Positions 8,594-17,122 of a stretch of DNA of 44,924 nt are shown here, one piece after another; position 1 is the first letter of the stretch; each line of letters starts with the position of its first letter. The DNA is from Bacteroidales bacterium UBA1754 (GTDB lineage Bacteria > Bacteroidota > Bacteroidia > Bacteroidales > Paludibacteraceae). The DNA lies in NCBI GenBank assembly GCA_002315615.1, contig DCHK01000050.1, positions 1 through 44,924 of the forward strand, given 5' to 3'. Under the pieces are notes generated by a model. It saw nothing but the letters and a program-made list of their open reading frames with translations. It made no database searches and was not told the origin of the DNA. The translations under genes were made by a program, and so were the position numbers.

Positions 8594-9811
8594 ATGTCCA
8601 ACGAATTAAGACAAAAAATAGATGCTGTAATAGAAGATTTCCGCAATGGGAAATTTGTGATTGTGGTTGACGATGAAGACCGCGAAAACGAAGGCGATTT
8701 CATTATAGCAGCCGAAAAAATTACTGAAAAAGATGTAAATTTTATGCTCCACGAAGGACGTGGCGTGCTTTGCGCACCTATTACTGTGAAGCGTTGCCAC
8801 GAACTTGGTCTCGATCGTCAAGTATCAAACAATACATCAATTCTCGGAACACCATTCACTATTACAGTTGATAAACTCGAAGGTTGCACTACAGGTGTTT
8901 CTGCTCACGATCGTGCGGCAACTATTCGTGCTTTGGCAGATCCAAAATCTACACCCGAAACTTTTGGTCGTCCTGGTCACATAAATCCGCTTTATGCGCA
9001 AGATAAAGGCGTACTTCGTCGTGCAGGACATACTGAGGCGGCAATAGATTTGGCTCGTTTGGCTGGTTTGCAACCTGCCGCTGCACTCATCGAAATAATG
9101 AACGAAGACGGAACAATGGCACGTATGCCTGAATTGCGTAAAAAAGCAGAACAGTTTGGTTTGAAAATCATTACTATACAAGATTTAATTGCCTATCGTT
9201 TGCAGAAAGAGTCGATTGTAGAAAAAGGTTCAGAGGTAAATATGCCTACTGCATACGGCGATTTTAAACTTATTCCTTTTTGCCAAAAATCAAATGGTTT
9301 GGAACATATTGCGCTCATAAAAGGCGAGTGGAAAGAGGACGAACCGATTTTGGTGCGCGTGCATTCTTCTTGTGCAACGGGCGATATTTTTGCAAGTAAA
9401 CGTTGCGACTGTGGCGAACAACTGCACAAAGCAATGCAAATGATTGAAAAAGAAGGAAAAGGCGTGCTTGTGTATATGAATCAAGAAGGTCGTGGCATTG
9501 GTTTGATGGCAAAAATTGAAGCGTACAAATTGCAAGAACAAGGTTTGGACACCGTTGACGCAAATTTGCATCTTGGTTTTCATGCCGACGAACGTGATTA
9601 TGGAGTTGGAGCAAATATCTTGCGCGAATTGGGCGTTACGAAAATGCGCTTGATGACAAATAATCCAACAAAACGCATTGGTTTAGAAGGTTATGGTTTG
9701 ACGATTGTAGAAAATGTGCCTATCGAAGTAGAACCAAATCCGTATAATGAATTTTATATGGAAACAAAGAAAAAACGTATGGGACACAAACTAAATTTAA
9801 TTAAGAATTGA
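8594..9811 (+). CDS. ribBA: Bifunctional 3,4-dihydroxy-2-butanone-4-phosphate synthase / GTP cyclohydrolase II
   Basis: A 405-residue fusion enzyme providing both precursors of riboflavin. The N-terminal DHBP synthase domain (~1-205) carries the acidic loop DDEDRENEGD (26-35) and the H-T-E-A-A-I-D-L motif. The C-terminal GTP cyclohydrolase II domain (~206-400) carries zinc cysteines in SSCATGDIFASKRCDCGEQ, followed by NQEGRGIGLMAKIEAY and TNNPTKRIGLEGYG. Both active sites look intact. No FMN riboswitch is apparent in the short upstream gap. Confidence 0.97.
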   Translation: MSNELRQKIDAVIEDFRNGKFVIVVDDEDRENEGDFIIAAEKITEKDVNFMLHEGRGVLCAPITVKRCHELGLDRQVSNNTSILGTPFTITVDKLEGCTTGVSAHDRAATIRALADPKSTPETFGRPGHINPLYAQDKGVLRRAGHTEAAIDLARLAGLQPAAALIEIMNEDGTMARMPELRKKAEQFGLKIITIQDLIAYRLQKESIVEKGSEVNMPTAYGDFKLIPFCQKSNGLEHIALIKGEWKEDEPILVRVHSSCATGDIFASKRCDCGEQLHKAMQMIEKEGKGVLVYMNQEGRGIGLMAKIEAYKLQEQGLDTVDANLHLGFHADERDYGVGANILRELGVTKMRLMTNNPTKRIGLEGYGLTIVENVPIEVEPNPYNEFYMETKKKRMGHKLNLIKN

Positions 9812-9832
9812 AAATCAAAGAATAAAGAATAT

Positions 9833-10192
9833 ATGAATATTTCAGGAAAAATTGTAGAAGTTTTGCCATTGCAATCAGGAATGGGCAGAAATGGGGAGTG
9901 GAAAAAACAAGCGTATATAGTTGAGTATAACTCAAATTCGCAATTCCCAAAGAAAATGATGTTTTCTATTTGGGGCGATAAAATATCACAATTCAACATT
10001 CAAAAAGACCAAATGGTTTCAATTGATTTTGATATTGATTGTCGTGAATTTAACGGACGTTGGTATAACGATATTACTGCTTGGCGTGTATCGCAGAGCG
10101 ATGGAAAATCTCCGTTACCTCAGGACGACGAACCGTTTCCTCCACTTTCAGATCCTGCACCGTCTGACGGGGAAATCGATATGCCTTTTTGA
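9833..10192 (+). CDS. DUF3127 domain-containing protein (OB-fold-like)
   Basis: A 119-residue cytosolic protein of a Bacteroidota family. The conserved part covers residues 1-90: MNISGKIVEVLPLQSG, then KKQAYIVEY, FSIWGDKI, VSIDFDIDCREFNGRWYNDITAWRV. The C-terminal ~25 residues are rich in Pro, Asp and Glu and end in DMPF. That overall plan, a small OB-like domain plus acidic tail ending in hydrophobic residues, recalls single-stranded-DNA-binding proteins; this is my inference and not an established function. It lies 21 nt after ribBA and 25 nt before hisB. Confidence 0.8.
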   Translation: MNISGKIVEVLPLQSGMGRNGEWKKQAYIVEYNSNSQFPKKMMFSIWGDKISQFNIQKDQMVSIDFDIDCREFNGRWYNDITAWRVSQSDGKSPLPQDDEPFPPLSDPAPSDGEIDMPF

Positions 10193-10217
10193 TGTATTTT
10201 CTTAAAATATCTGTCGT

Positions 10218-11318
10218 ATGAAAAAACGAGTGTTGTTTATCGACCGTGACGGAACTATTATAGTTGAGCCGCCTATAACAGAGCAAGTTAATAATCTTTC
10301 GGAAATGACTTTTTTGCCTGGCGTTATCCGAAATTTGTATTTCATTGCAAAAAATCTTGATTTTGAATTGGTGATGGTTACAAATCAAGATGGTTTGGGT
10401 ACCGACAAATATCCACAAGAGAATTTTGACTCAGTGCAAGGTAAAATGCTCGAAATTCTTGAAAATGAAGGAATTAAATTTGATGAAATTTATATTGATA
10501 AATCATTTCCTTCGGAGAATTTACCTACACGAAAACCTGGTACTGCAATGCTAACTAAGTTTTTTACCGACGAGTACGATTTGGAAAATTCCTACGTTAT
10601 TGGCGACCGTATGACTGATGTTCGTTTGGCATATAATATGGGTTGCAAAGCATTGTTAATCAGTGGCGAAGATGAAGAAATTTCAAATGGAAGAGTTTGC
10701 AAAAACTGGGACGAGATAAGCGAGATCCTTTTTGCTGGTGAGCGAGTTGCTACGGTTCAACGAACTACCAAAGAGACAGATATTTACGTTAAAATAAATC
10801 TTGACGGAACTGGTAAATGCGATATTTCTACGGGTTTGGGATTTTTCGACCACATGCTCGAACAAATTGGTCGCCATTCTGGTAGTAATCTGACTGTGAA
10901 AGTAAAAGGCGATTTGAACGTAGATGAACATCACACAATTGAAGATACGGCAATTGCTCTTGGCGAGGCATTACTGAAAGCACTTGGCGACAAACGTGGC
11001 ATCGAACGTTATGGTTTTTGCTTACCAATGGATGACTGCTTATGTCAAGTTGCACTTGATTTTGGAGGTCGATCGTGGCTTGTTTATGATGCGGAATTTA
11101 AACGCGAAAAAATTGGCGATATGCCAACAGAAATGTTCTTGCATTTCTTCAAATCATTGAGCGATGCCGCTCGTATGAATTTGAATATCAAAGCAGAAGG
11201 AGAGAACGAACACCATAAAATTGAAGGCATTTTCAAAGCATTGGCAAAATCAATAAAAATGGCGGTAAAACGCGATATTTACAAATACGAATTGCCAAGT
11301 ACAAAGGGAATGCTGTAA
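10218..11318 (+). CDS. hisB: Bifunctional histidinol-phosphatase / imidazoleglycerol-phosphate dehydratase
   Basis: A 366-residue HisB. The N-terminal HAD phosphatase (~1-165) has the nucleophile motif D9-x-D11 (FIDRDGTII), VTNQDGLG and GDRMTDVRLA. The C-terminal dehydratase (~175-366) has GLGFFDHMLEQIGRHSG, EHHTIEDTAIALGEAL and ENEHHKIEGIFKALAKS. It catalyses steps 6 and 8 of histidine synthesis. Where enterobacterial HisB has a Cys/His zinc loop before RKP, this protein has SFPSENLPTRKP with no Cys or His; I recall a similar loss in Bacteroides homologues. No other his genes are nearby, which is unusual for a pathway gene normally in an operon. Confidence 0.95.
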   Translation: MKKRVLFIDRDGTIIVEPPITEQVNNLSEMTFLPGVIRNLYFIAKNLDFELVMVTNQDGLGTDKYPQENFDSVQGKMLEILENEGIKFDEIYIDKSFPSENLPTRKPGTAMLTKFFTDEYDLENSYVIGDRMTDVRLAYNMGCKALLISGEDEEISNGRVCKNWDEISEILFAGERVATVQRTTKETDIYVKINLDGTGKCDISTGLGFFDHMLEQIGRHSGSNLTVKVKGDLNVDEHHTIEDTAIALGEALLKALGDKRGIERYGFCLPMDDCLCQVALDFGGRSWLVYDAEFKREKIGDMPTEMFLHFFKSLSDAARMNLNIKAEGENEHHKIEGIFKALAKSIKMAVKRDIYKYELPSTKGML

Positions 11319-11321
11319 AAT

Positions 11322-11396
11322 AATTAAGAATTAAGAATTAATAGTGTTTGTGGTGTTGAGTTTAAAAATTAAACACATAAGCAAATAAGCAAAACA
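11322..11396. repeat. Two word repeats before kdsB (AATTAAG x3; ATAAGCAA x2)
   Basis: Three in-phase 7-bp units (11322-11342) and, separated by about 34 nt, two 8-bp units (11377-11392) plus a partial one. The second tract ends 2-6 nt before the ATG. Confidence 0.6.
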
Positions 11397-11398
11397 AT

Positions 11399-12154
11399 AT
11401 GAATTTTCTTGCAATAATACCTGCACGATATGCTTCTACGCGATTTCCAGGGAAACCATTGGCTGATATGCTTGGTAAACCTATGATTCAACGTGTGTAC
11501 GAGCAAGTGAAAAAGGCGGTAGATAATGTATATGTAGCAACCGACGATCAACGTATTTTTGATGCTGTGGAATCTTTTGGCGGAAATGCTGTGATGACAA
11601 GCGAAAACCACAAAAGTGGCACTGATAGATGTTTTGAAGCCACAACAAAAATTGGTGGTGATTTCGATGTTGTTATCAATATTCAAGGTGACGAACCTTT
11701 TGTACAACCGGAACAAATAGAGGAAATAAAAAAATGTTTTCTCGACCCGTCAACAGAAATTGCGACATTGGTAATGCCTTTTCCGTACGATGGATTTTGG
11801 GATGATTTGGCAAACGCAAATACGCCTAAAGTGGTCATCAATCGCCGAATGGAAGCAATGTATTTTAGTCGCTCGGTAATTCCTTTCAAACGTGGAACAG
11901 ACCGAAATCAGTGGCTTCAGTCGCATACATATTATAAACATATTGGTATGTATGCTTATAAAATTTCTACTTTGGGCGAAATTACAAAGTTGCCACAATC
12001 TCCATTGGAGTTGGCAGAAAGTTTGGAACAACTGCGATGGCTCGAAAATGGTTATCGTGTAAAAGTGGGCATTACTCACCAACAAACTATCGGCATAGAT
12101 ACGCCTGCTGATATGGAAAAGGCTCTTAAATTTTTGAAAAGAGTATCCGAATAA
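11399..12154 (+). CDS. kdsB: 3-deoxy-manno-octulosonate cytidylyltransferase (CMP-Kdo synthetase)
   Basis: A 251-residue cytosolic nucleotidyltransferase that activates Kdo with CTP for lipid A/LPS inner-core synthesis. Family motifs are complete: IPARYASTRFPGKPLADMLGKPMI at the N-terminus, VYVATDDQRI, NIQGDEPFV and HIGMYAYK. Length is standard. It is followed 33 nt later by mlaE, which fits an outer-membrane biogenesis neighbourhood. Confidence 0.97.
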   Translation: MNFLAIIPARYASTRFPGKPLADMLGKPMIQRVYEQVKKAVDNVYVATDDQRIFDAVESFGGNAVMTSENHKSGTDRCFEATTKIGGDFDVVINIQGDEPFVQPEQIEEIKKCFLDPSTEIATLVMPFPYDGFWDDLANANTPKVVINRRMEAMYFSRSVIPFKRGTDRNQWLQSHTYYKHIGMYAYKISTLGEITKLPQSPLELAESLEQLRWLENGYRVKVGITHQQTIGIDTPADMEKALKFLKRVSE

Positions 12155-12187
12155 AATTTTAATTATTTAGACAAGTATATTTTTTGT

Positions 12188-12928
12188 ATGAAATTTATTC
12201 AACTTGTAGGTAAATATGGTTATTTGATTTACAAAACGTTTGCCAAACCAGATTCTTGGAGAATGTTTTTTAGGCAATACATTCGCGAAATGGAGAAGCA
12301 AGGTATTGGTTCACTTGCCATAACTATCATTATTTCAATATTTATCGGTTCGGCTATCACTATGCAAATGGTGCTGAACACTGATAGTCCGTTGTTGCCA
12401 AAATACGTTACGGGTCTTACAACTCGCGAAACGATTTTGCTCGAATTTTCGTCAACAATTCTATGTTTAATTCTTGCAGGAAAAGTTGGTTCGAATATTG
12501 CATCGGAAATTGGTACAATGCGTATTACCGAGCAAATTGACGCTATGGATATAATGGGCGTAAATTCTGCCAATTATCTGATTTTACCACGTATTACGGC
12601 TTTTGTTACTGTGGTACCATTTTTGGTGATGTTCAGTATGTTTTTTGGCATTTTGGGTGGATATCTTGTGGCATCGATGACAGGCATTATTGCCGTCGAT
12701 GACTATGTTTATGGAATTCAATACACATTCAAACCTTTTTATATAGTGTATTCTCTCGTAAAAAGTGTGATTTTTGCATATATAATATCATCTGTATCAG
12801 CATTTTATGGTTATTATGTAAAGGGCGGAGCATTGGAGGTAGGAAAAGCAAGTACAGATGCAGTGGTGAAGAGTAGTATTTTGGTATTGTTGTTCAATGT
12901 GATACTTACCGATTTGTTGCTAATGTAA
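12188..12928 (+). CDS. mlaE: MlaE-type ABC transporter permease
   Basis: A 246-residue multi-pass inner membrane permease of the MlaE/DUF140 family. Helices are at about 40-65, 90-110, 140-170, 190-210 and 225-245. Hallmarks are GKVGSNIASEIGTMRITEQIDAMDIMGVN and LPRITAF. With MlaF it forms the transporter that moves phospholipids between inner and outer membranes via an MCE-domain protein. No MCE (mlaD) gene is adjacent. mlaF follows 68 nt downstream, preceded by a promoter-like box. Confidence 0.93.
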   Translation: MKFIQLVGKYGYLIYKTFAKPDSWRMFFRQYIREMEKQGIGSLAITIIISIFIGSAITMQMVLNTDSPLLPKYVTGLTTRETILLEFSSTILCLILAGKVGSNIASEIGTMRITEQIDAMDIMGVNSANYLILPRITAFVTVVPFLVMFSMFFGILGGYLVASMTGIIAVDDYVYGIQYTFKPFYIVYSLVKSVIFAYIISSVSAFYGYYVKGGALEVGKASTDAVVKSSILVLLFNVILTDLLLM

Positions 12929-12984
12929 AATTTTGTTAATAGAATAATTAAACTCTTGTGATTAATTTTAATCAAAGAAACACG

Positions 12985-12992
12985 TATATTTG
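12985..12992 (+). promoter_or_regulatory. Possible -7 box TATATTTG abutting mlaF
   Basis: The match to TAnnTTTG ends 4 nt before the mlaF ATG, so a transcript started here would be almost or fully leaderless. There is no good -33 element; the match may be chance. Confidence 0.3.
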
Positions 12993-12996
12993 AAAA

Positions 12997-13752
12997 ATGA
13001 TAGAAGTTCAAAATATATCAAAGTCGTTCAATGGTGTTGAAGTGTTGCATAATATTTCGGCAGTTTTTGAGTCGGGCAAAACAAATTTAATTATTGGTCA
13101 AAGTGGTTCGGGAAAGACCGTTTTGATGAAAAGCATCATTGCGTTGCACCGTGTAGATTCAGGTCAAATTCTTTATGACGGACGAAATGTTCCAGATATG
13201 AGACGAAAGGAATTAAAAAAACTTCGTAGGGAAATTGGTATGCTTTTCCAAGGTTCTGCGTTGTTCGATTCTCTTACGGTTGGCGAAAATGTGATGTATC
13301 CACTCGAAATGTTTTCGGGCAAGGAAAAAGATGAAATCATCGAACGTGCAAAATTTTGTTTGGAAAGGGTAGAACTCACTCGGGCTTTCGACCTTTATCC
13401 GTCAGAAATTAGTGGTGGTATGCAGAAACGTGCCGCTATTGCTCGTGCCATTGCGCTCAACCCAAAATATTTGTTTTGCGACGAACCAAACTCTGGTCTC
13501 GATCCGAAAACTTCGTTGGTGATAGACCAACTTATCAGCGAGATTACAAGAGAATTTAATATCACAACTATCGTGAATACGCACGATATGAACTCCGTAA
13601 TGGAAATTGGCGAAAATATTGTGTTTATTTATAAAGGAAACAAAGCGTGGCAAGGGTCTAAAGAACAAATATATGATGCAGATTGTCAGGAACTTAATGA
13701 TTTTGTGTTTGCATCCGATTTGTTCAAAAAAGTGAAAGCAGTGTGCAAATAA
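12997..13752 (+). CDS. mlaF: MlaF-type ABC transporter ATP-binding protein
   Basis: A 251-residue ABC ATPase. Walker A is GQSGSGKT, the signature is SGGMQKR, Walker B is LFCDEPNSGLDP (the NSGLDP form is typical of MlaF), and the H-loop is NTHDMNS. It powers the MlaE permease on the cytoplasmic face for phospholipid trafficking to maintain outer-membrane asymmetry. Pairing with the upstream permease supports the call. Confidence 0.93.
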   Translation: MIEVQNISKSFNGVEVLHNISAVFESGKTNLIIGQSGSGKTVLMKSIIALHRVDSGQILYDGRNVPDMRRKELKKLRREIGMLFQGSALFDSLTVGENVMYPLEMFSGKEKDEIIERAKFCLERVELTRAFDLYPSEISGGMQKRAAIARAIALNPKYLFCDEPNSGLDPKTSLVIDQLISEITREFNITTIVNTHDMNSVMEIGENIVFIYKGNKAWQGSKEQIYDADCQELNDFVFASDLFKKVKAVCK

Positions 13753-13783
13753 AGTATATTATTATTGTAAATTTCTATAGGAA

Positions 13784-14848
13784 ATGGTTTTCAAAGTAGA
13801 ACAATTATTCGATTTTATTACGAATGTATTTATGTCGATGGGTAGCGAGAAAGCGGATGCTCAACTTGCTGCCAAAGTATTGTGTCAAGCAGATTTACGT
13901 GGTGTCGATTCTCACGGAATTGCGCGACTCAAAGGTTATGTGCGCCTTTGGGAGCAAAAGCGTTTGAATGCAAATCCGAAAATCAAAATAACTTACGAAA
14001 CACCTTCTACTGCTATCGTTGATGGTGATGCTGGTGCAGGACTAATGGTGGCTCCTAAAGCAATGCAAATTGCGATTGAAAAGGCTAAAGTTGCAGGTAC
14101 GGGTTGGGTAGCTGTCAAAAATTCAAATCATTACGGCATTGCGGCTGCGCATTCTATGCTTGCTTTGGAACACGATATGATTGGTTGGAGTATGACTAAC
14201 GCAAGTCCGCTTGTTGTTCCTACTTGGTCAAAAAGCAAATATCTTGGTACAAATCCTATTTCTGTTGCTATTCCAGCGGGAAAAGAAAATCCAGTAGTGA
14301 TAGATATGGCTACAACTACTGTGGCAAACGGAAAACTTGAAGTGGCTGCACGCAAAGGAATTGATATTCCATACGGTTGGGCTGTAGATAAAGATGGAAA
14401 TCCTACAAATTCAGCATACGCACTAAAAAATGGTGGTGCAATGTTACCACTTGGAGGCGAAACTGGTAATCATAAAGGATATTGCCTTGGTGCTTTGGTG
14501 GATATTTTTACAGGTGTTCTTTCGGGTGCAAATTATGGTCCCTGGGTGCCTCCGTTCGTGGCGTTTCTTGATGCCGAAAGCGAGAAAGTAGGCGAGGGAA
14601 TTGGTCATTTCTTGGGTGCTATGCGTGTAGATGCGTTTCGTCCTGCCGACGAATTTAAGGCAAATATGGATAAATGGATTCAAACATTCCACGATGCAAC
14701 GCCTACCGAAGGACACGAGCGCGTGCTTGTTCCAGGCGATCCAGAACGTATGTTGACGGAGCAACGACAGAAAAATGGAATCGATCTTTTGCCCGCTGTA
14801 GTCGAAGATATGGAAATGCTCGCTAAAAAGTTTAATATTAAAATGTGA
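13784..14848 (+). CDS. Ldh-family NAD(P)-dependent oxidoreductase (malate/L-lactate/ureidoglycolate dehydrogenase type)
   Basis: A 354-residue member of the LDH2/MDH2 family, unrelated to Rossmann-fold lactate dehydrogenases. Family marks are RGVDSHGIARL, VKNSNHYGIAAAH, TNASPLVVPTWS and the MATTTVANGKLEVAARKG loop. These enzymes interconvert 2-oxo and 2-hydroxy acids with NAD(P)H in the cytosol. Substrate (malate, lactate, ureidoglycolate, sulfolactate and others) cannot be decided from sequence. The presence of comB for sulfolactate formation elsewhere in the window makes sulfolactate a thin possibility. It seems to be a single-gene unit. Confidence 0.88.
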   Translation: MVFKVEQLFDFITNVFMSMGSEKADAQLAAKVLCQADLRGVDSHGIARLKGYVRLWEQKRLNANPKIKITYETPSTAIVDGDAGAGLMVAPKAMQIAIEKAKVAGTGWVAVKNSNHYGIAAAHSMLALEHDMIGWSMTNASPLVVPTWSKSKYLGTNPISVAIPAGKENPVVIDMATTTVANGKLEVAARKGIDIPYGWAVDKDGNPTNSAYALKNGGAMLPLGGETGNHKGYCLGALVDIFTGVLSGANYGPWVPPFVAFLDAESEKVGEGIGHFLGAMRVDAFRPADEFKANMDKWIQTFHDATPTEGHERVLVPGDPERMLTEQRQKNGIDLLPAVVEDMEMLAKKFNIKM

Positions 14849-14865
14849 ATATAATAAAAGTTTTA

Positions 14866-14873
14866 TAACTTTG
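14866..14873 (+). promoter_or_regulatory. Bacteroidota -7 box TAACTTTG
   Basis: Located 43 nt before the DUF1573 gene ATG in an AT-rich gap; no clear -33 box. Confidence 0.45.
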
Positions 14874-14916
14874 CTATTCGTAAAAACAACGATTTATAGT
14901 CAATTTTTTATATATT

Positions 14917-15990
14917 ATGAAAAAGATTTTGTTTGGCATAATGCTTATGCTTGGTGTTTCGGCTTTTGCTCAAAAAGCTGAAATCAAATTTGAATCGAAG
15001 GAATTCGATTTTGGTGAAATTAAAGAAGAAAACGGACCAGTTTCTACAGTGTTTGAGTTTCAAAATGTAGGACAACTTCCGCTTGTATTGAACGGCGTAA
15101 CTGCATCTTGCGGTTGTACTACTCCTACTTGGACGAAAGAACCTGTTGCTCCAGGTCAAAAAGGACAAGTAAAAGCAACTTATAGTGTTGTTGGTCGTCC
15201 TGGACCTTTCCGTAAAACAATTACTGTAAAAAGTAATGCGTCGGAAGCAACTACTCAATTGATTATCAAAGGTACGGTTATTCCTAAACCAAAATCTGTT
15301 GAAGAAGAATATCCTGTTCTTTTGGGTGATATTCGTTTGAAATCACTCATCACTCCAAAATTTGATATTTTCAAGGGTGAAAGTCGTACAGAAAGCATTC
15401 AATTCAAAAATATTTCTAAAAACAATGTAAAATTATATTTTGTAAATGTACCTAAACACATTGTTCTTGAATCGAATCCTGCAGTTGTAAAACCAGGCGA
15501 AACAGGAAATATTATGGTTACATACAATACAAAATCAATTGAAGATTGGGGCGATAGAGTAGATAACGCTTATATTTTGGTGAACGATAGCAAAAAATCT
15601 GAAGATGGCAAACTTACTATCAGTGCTAACATTAGAGAAGATTTCCGCAATTATACAAGCGAACAAAAAGAAAGTTCTCCAGTTGCAGAATTTGAGAAGA
15701 AAATTGTAAAAGAAGAACTTTCAGCAGGTCAAAAGAAAATTGTTACTTTCGCGTTGAAAAATACAGGTAGTACTAACTTGATTGTTCGTAAAATGATTGC
15801 AGACAAGGCAGGAATTGCAAAAGCGTCTTGCAGCAAAAAAACAATTGCTCCAGGACAATCGGCTATTATTAAACTTGAACTTACTGCCGAAGGTATGTCT
15901 TACGATACATATTCAAAAGTAACTTTCATTACCAATAGCTACAGAACTCCAACAGTTGTTATTCCAGTAAATATCAAATTCGTAAAATAA
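14917..15990 (+). CDS. DUF1573 domain-containing secreted protein
   Basis: A 357-residue protein with signal peptide (MKKILFGIMLMLGVSAFAQ). Residues ~25-125 form a DUF1573 immunoglobulin-like domain with the hallmark TASCGCTTP. The remainder looks like two further related beta-sandwich units (around 140-235 and 255-357, the latter with ASCSKKTIAPGQSA). DUF1573 proteins are abundant in Bacteroidota envelopes and resemble ASPM-SPD-2-Hydin domains; their function is unknown. It is probably periplasmic or surface-exposed. It ends in a very clean terminator, so it is likely monocistronic. Confidence 0.88.
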   Translation: MKKILFGIMLMLGVSAFAQKAEIKFESKEFDFGEIKEENGPVSTVFEFQNVGQLPLVLNGVTASCGCTTPTWTKEPVAPGQKGQVKATYSVVGRPGPFRKTITVKSNASEATTQLIIKGTVIPKPKSVEEEYPVLLGDIRLKSLITPKFDIFKGESRTESIQFKNISKNNVKLYFVNVPKHIVLESNPAVVKPGETGNIMVTYNTKSIEDWGDRVDNAYILVNDSKKSEDGKLTISANIREDFRNYTSEQKESSPVAEFEKKIVKEELSAGQKKIVTFALKNTGSTNLIVRKMIADKAGIAKASCSKKTIAPGQSAIIKLELTAEGMSYDTYSKVTFITNSYRTPTVVIPVNIKFVK

Positions 15991-16015
15991 GAGTTTTCTA
16001 ACAAAATAACGATGG

Positions 16016-16054
16016 CAGAAGTGGATACGTTTGTATCTGCTTCTGTTTTTTTTT
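16016..16054 (+). terminator. Intrinsic terminator after DUF1573 gene
   Basis: CAGAAG-tg-GATAC-gttt-GTATC-tg-CTTCTG (16016-16045) followed by nine T (16046-16054). Confidence 0.9.
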
Positions 16055-16127
16055 GTAGTAACATATACGTTTTCATTTTTCTTTCCTCTAAATCGAGAAA
16101 TGAGTTTTTTTATTACAAAAAATAATG

Positions 16128-16135
16128 TACCTTTG
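16128..16135 (+). promoter_or_regulatory. Bacteroidota -7 box TACCTTTG
   Basis: Located 23 nt before the ATG of the glycosyltransferase gene; followed by TAAGAATAATAAA, resembling the leaders after 1014 and 2278. Confidence 0.5.
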
Positions 16136-16158
16136 TAAGAATAATAAAACTGAAGAAA

Positions 16159-17121
16159 ATGGATATTTCCGTAGTAGTTCCGCTTTATAATGAAGAAGAA
16201 TCTTTGCCAGAACTTTATGCGTGGATTGCCCGTGTAATGGCAGAAAATTCGTTTTCGTACGAAGTAATTTTTGTAAACGATGGTAGTACCGATGGTTCGT
16301 GGAAAGTTATTGCCGATTTGAGCGAAAAACACCCTGAGGTAAAAGGTATAAAATTTCGTCGTAACTACGGAAAATCACCTGCTTTGTTTTGTGGATTTGA
16401 TGAGGCACAAGGCGACGTTGTCATCACAATGGATGCCGATATGCAAGATAGTCCCGACGAAATTCCTGAACTATACCGAATGATTAAAGAAGATGGTTAC
16501 GATTTGGTTTCTGGTTGGAAACAAAAACGTTACGATCCACTTTCAAAAACAATTCCTACAAAACTTTTCAATGCTACCGCACGTGCTGCTTCGGGTATAA
16601 AGAATTTGCACGATTTTAATTGTGGACTAAAAGCATACCGTTTGGATGTTGTGAAAAGTATAGAAGTGTATGGCGAAATGCATCGTTATATTCCAATTCT
16701 TGCAAAATCTGCTGGTTTTACTAAAATTGGCGAAAAAGTTGTTCAACATCAAGCACGTAAATATGGTTCTACTAAGTTCGGACTAAATCGTTTTGTGAAC
16801 GGATATCTCGACCTTATTTCGCTTTGGTTTATGTCTAAATTTGGCATTAAACCAATGCACTTTTTCGGTTTACTTGGAAGTTTAGTGTTCTTGCTTGGCT
16901 TCATCGCAGTTGTGATAGTTGGTGCATACAAATTGTCTGCTTTGAACAGCGGAATTCACGCACCATTGGTAACCGATATACCTTATTTTTACCTTGCACT
17001 TACAGCAATGATTATCGGTACGCAAATGTTTTTGACAGGATTGCTCGGCGAGATGATTACGCGAAATTCTTCAGAACGAAACAATTACATTATCGAAAAG
17101 AAACTTAATCTAAACGATTGA
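16159..17121 (+). CDS. GT2 family glycosyltransferase (polyprenyl-phosphate sugar transferase, DPMS/GtrB type)
   Basis: A 320-residue enzyme. The GT-A domain (~1-230) has VVVPLYNEEESLPELY, FVNDGSTDGSW and the metal-binding DADMQDSPDEIP. Two C-terminal membrane helices follow (~235-258 and 275-300). This is the GtrB/ArnC-like layout of enzymes that load a sugar onto undecaprenyl phosphate at the inner face of the membrane for later envelope glycosylation. The sugar is unknown. The next gene starts 1 nt after the stop, so the two are cotranscribed. Confidence 0.9.
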   Translation: MDISVVVPLYNEEESLPELYAWIARVMAENSFSYEVIFVNDGSTDGSWKVIADLSEKHPEVKGIKFRRNYGKSPALFCGFDEAQGDVVITMDADMQDSPDEIPELYRMIKEDGYDLVSGWKQKRYDPLSKTIPTKLFNATARAASGIKNLHDFNCGLKAYRLDVVKSIEVYGEMHRYIPILAKSAGFTKIGEKVVQHQARKYGSTKFGLNRFVNGYLDLISLWFMSKFGIKPMHFFGLLGSLVFLLGFIAVVIVGAYKLSALNSGIHAPLVTDIPYFYLALTAMIIGTQMFLTGLLGEMITRNSSERNNYIIEKKLNLND

Positions 17122-17122
17122 T

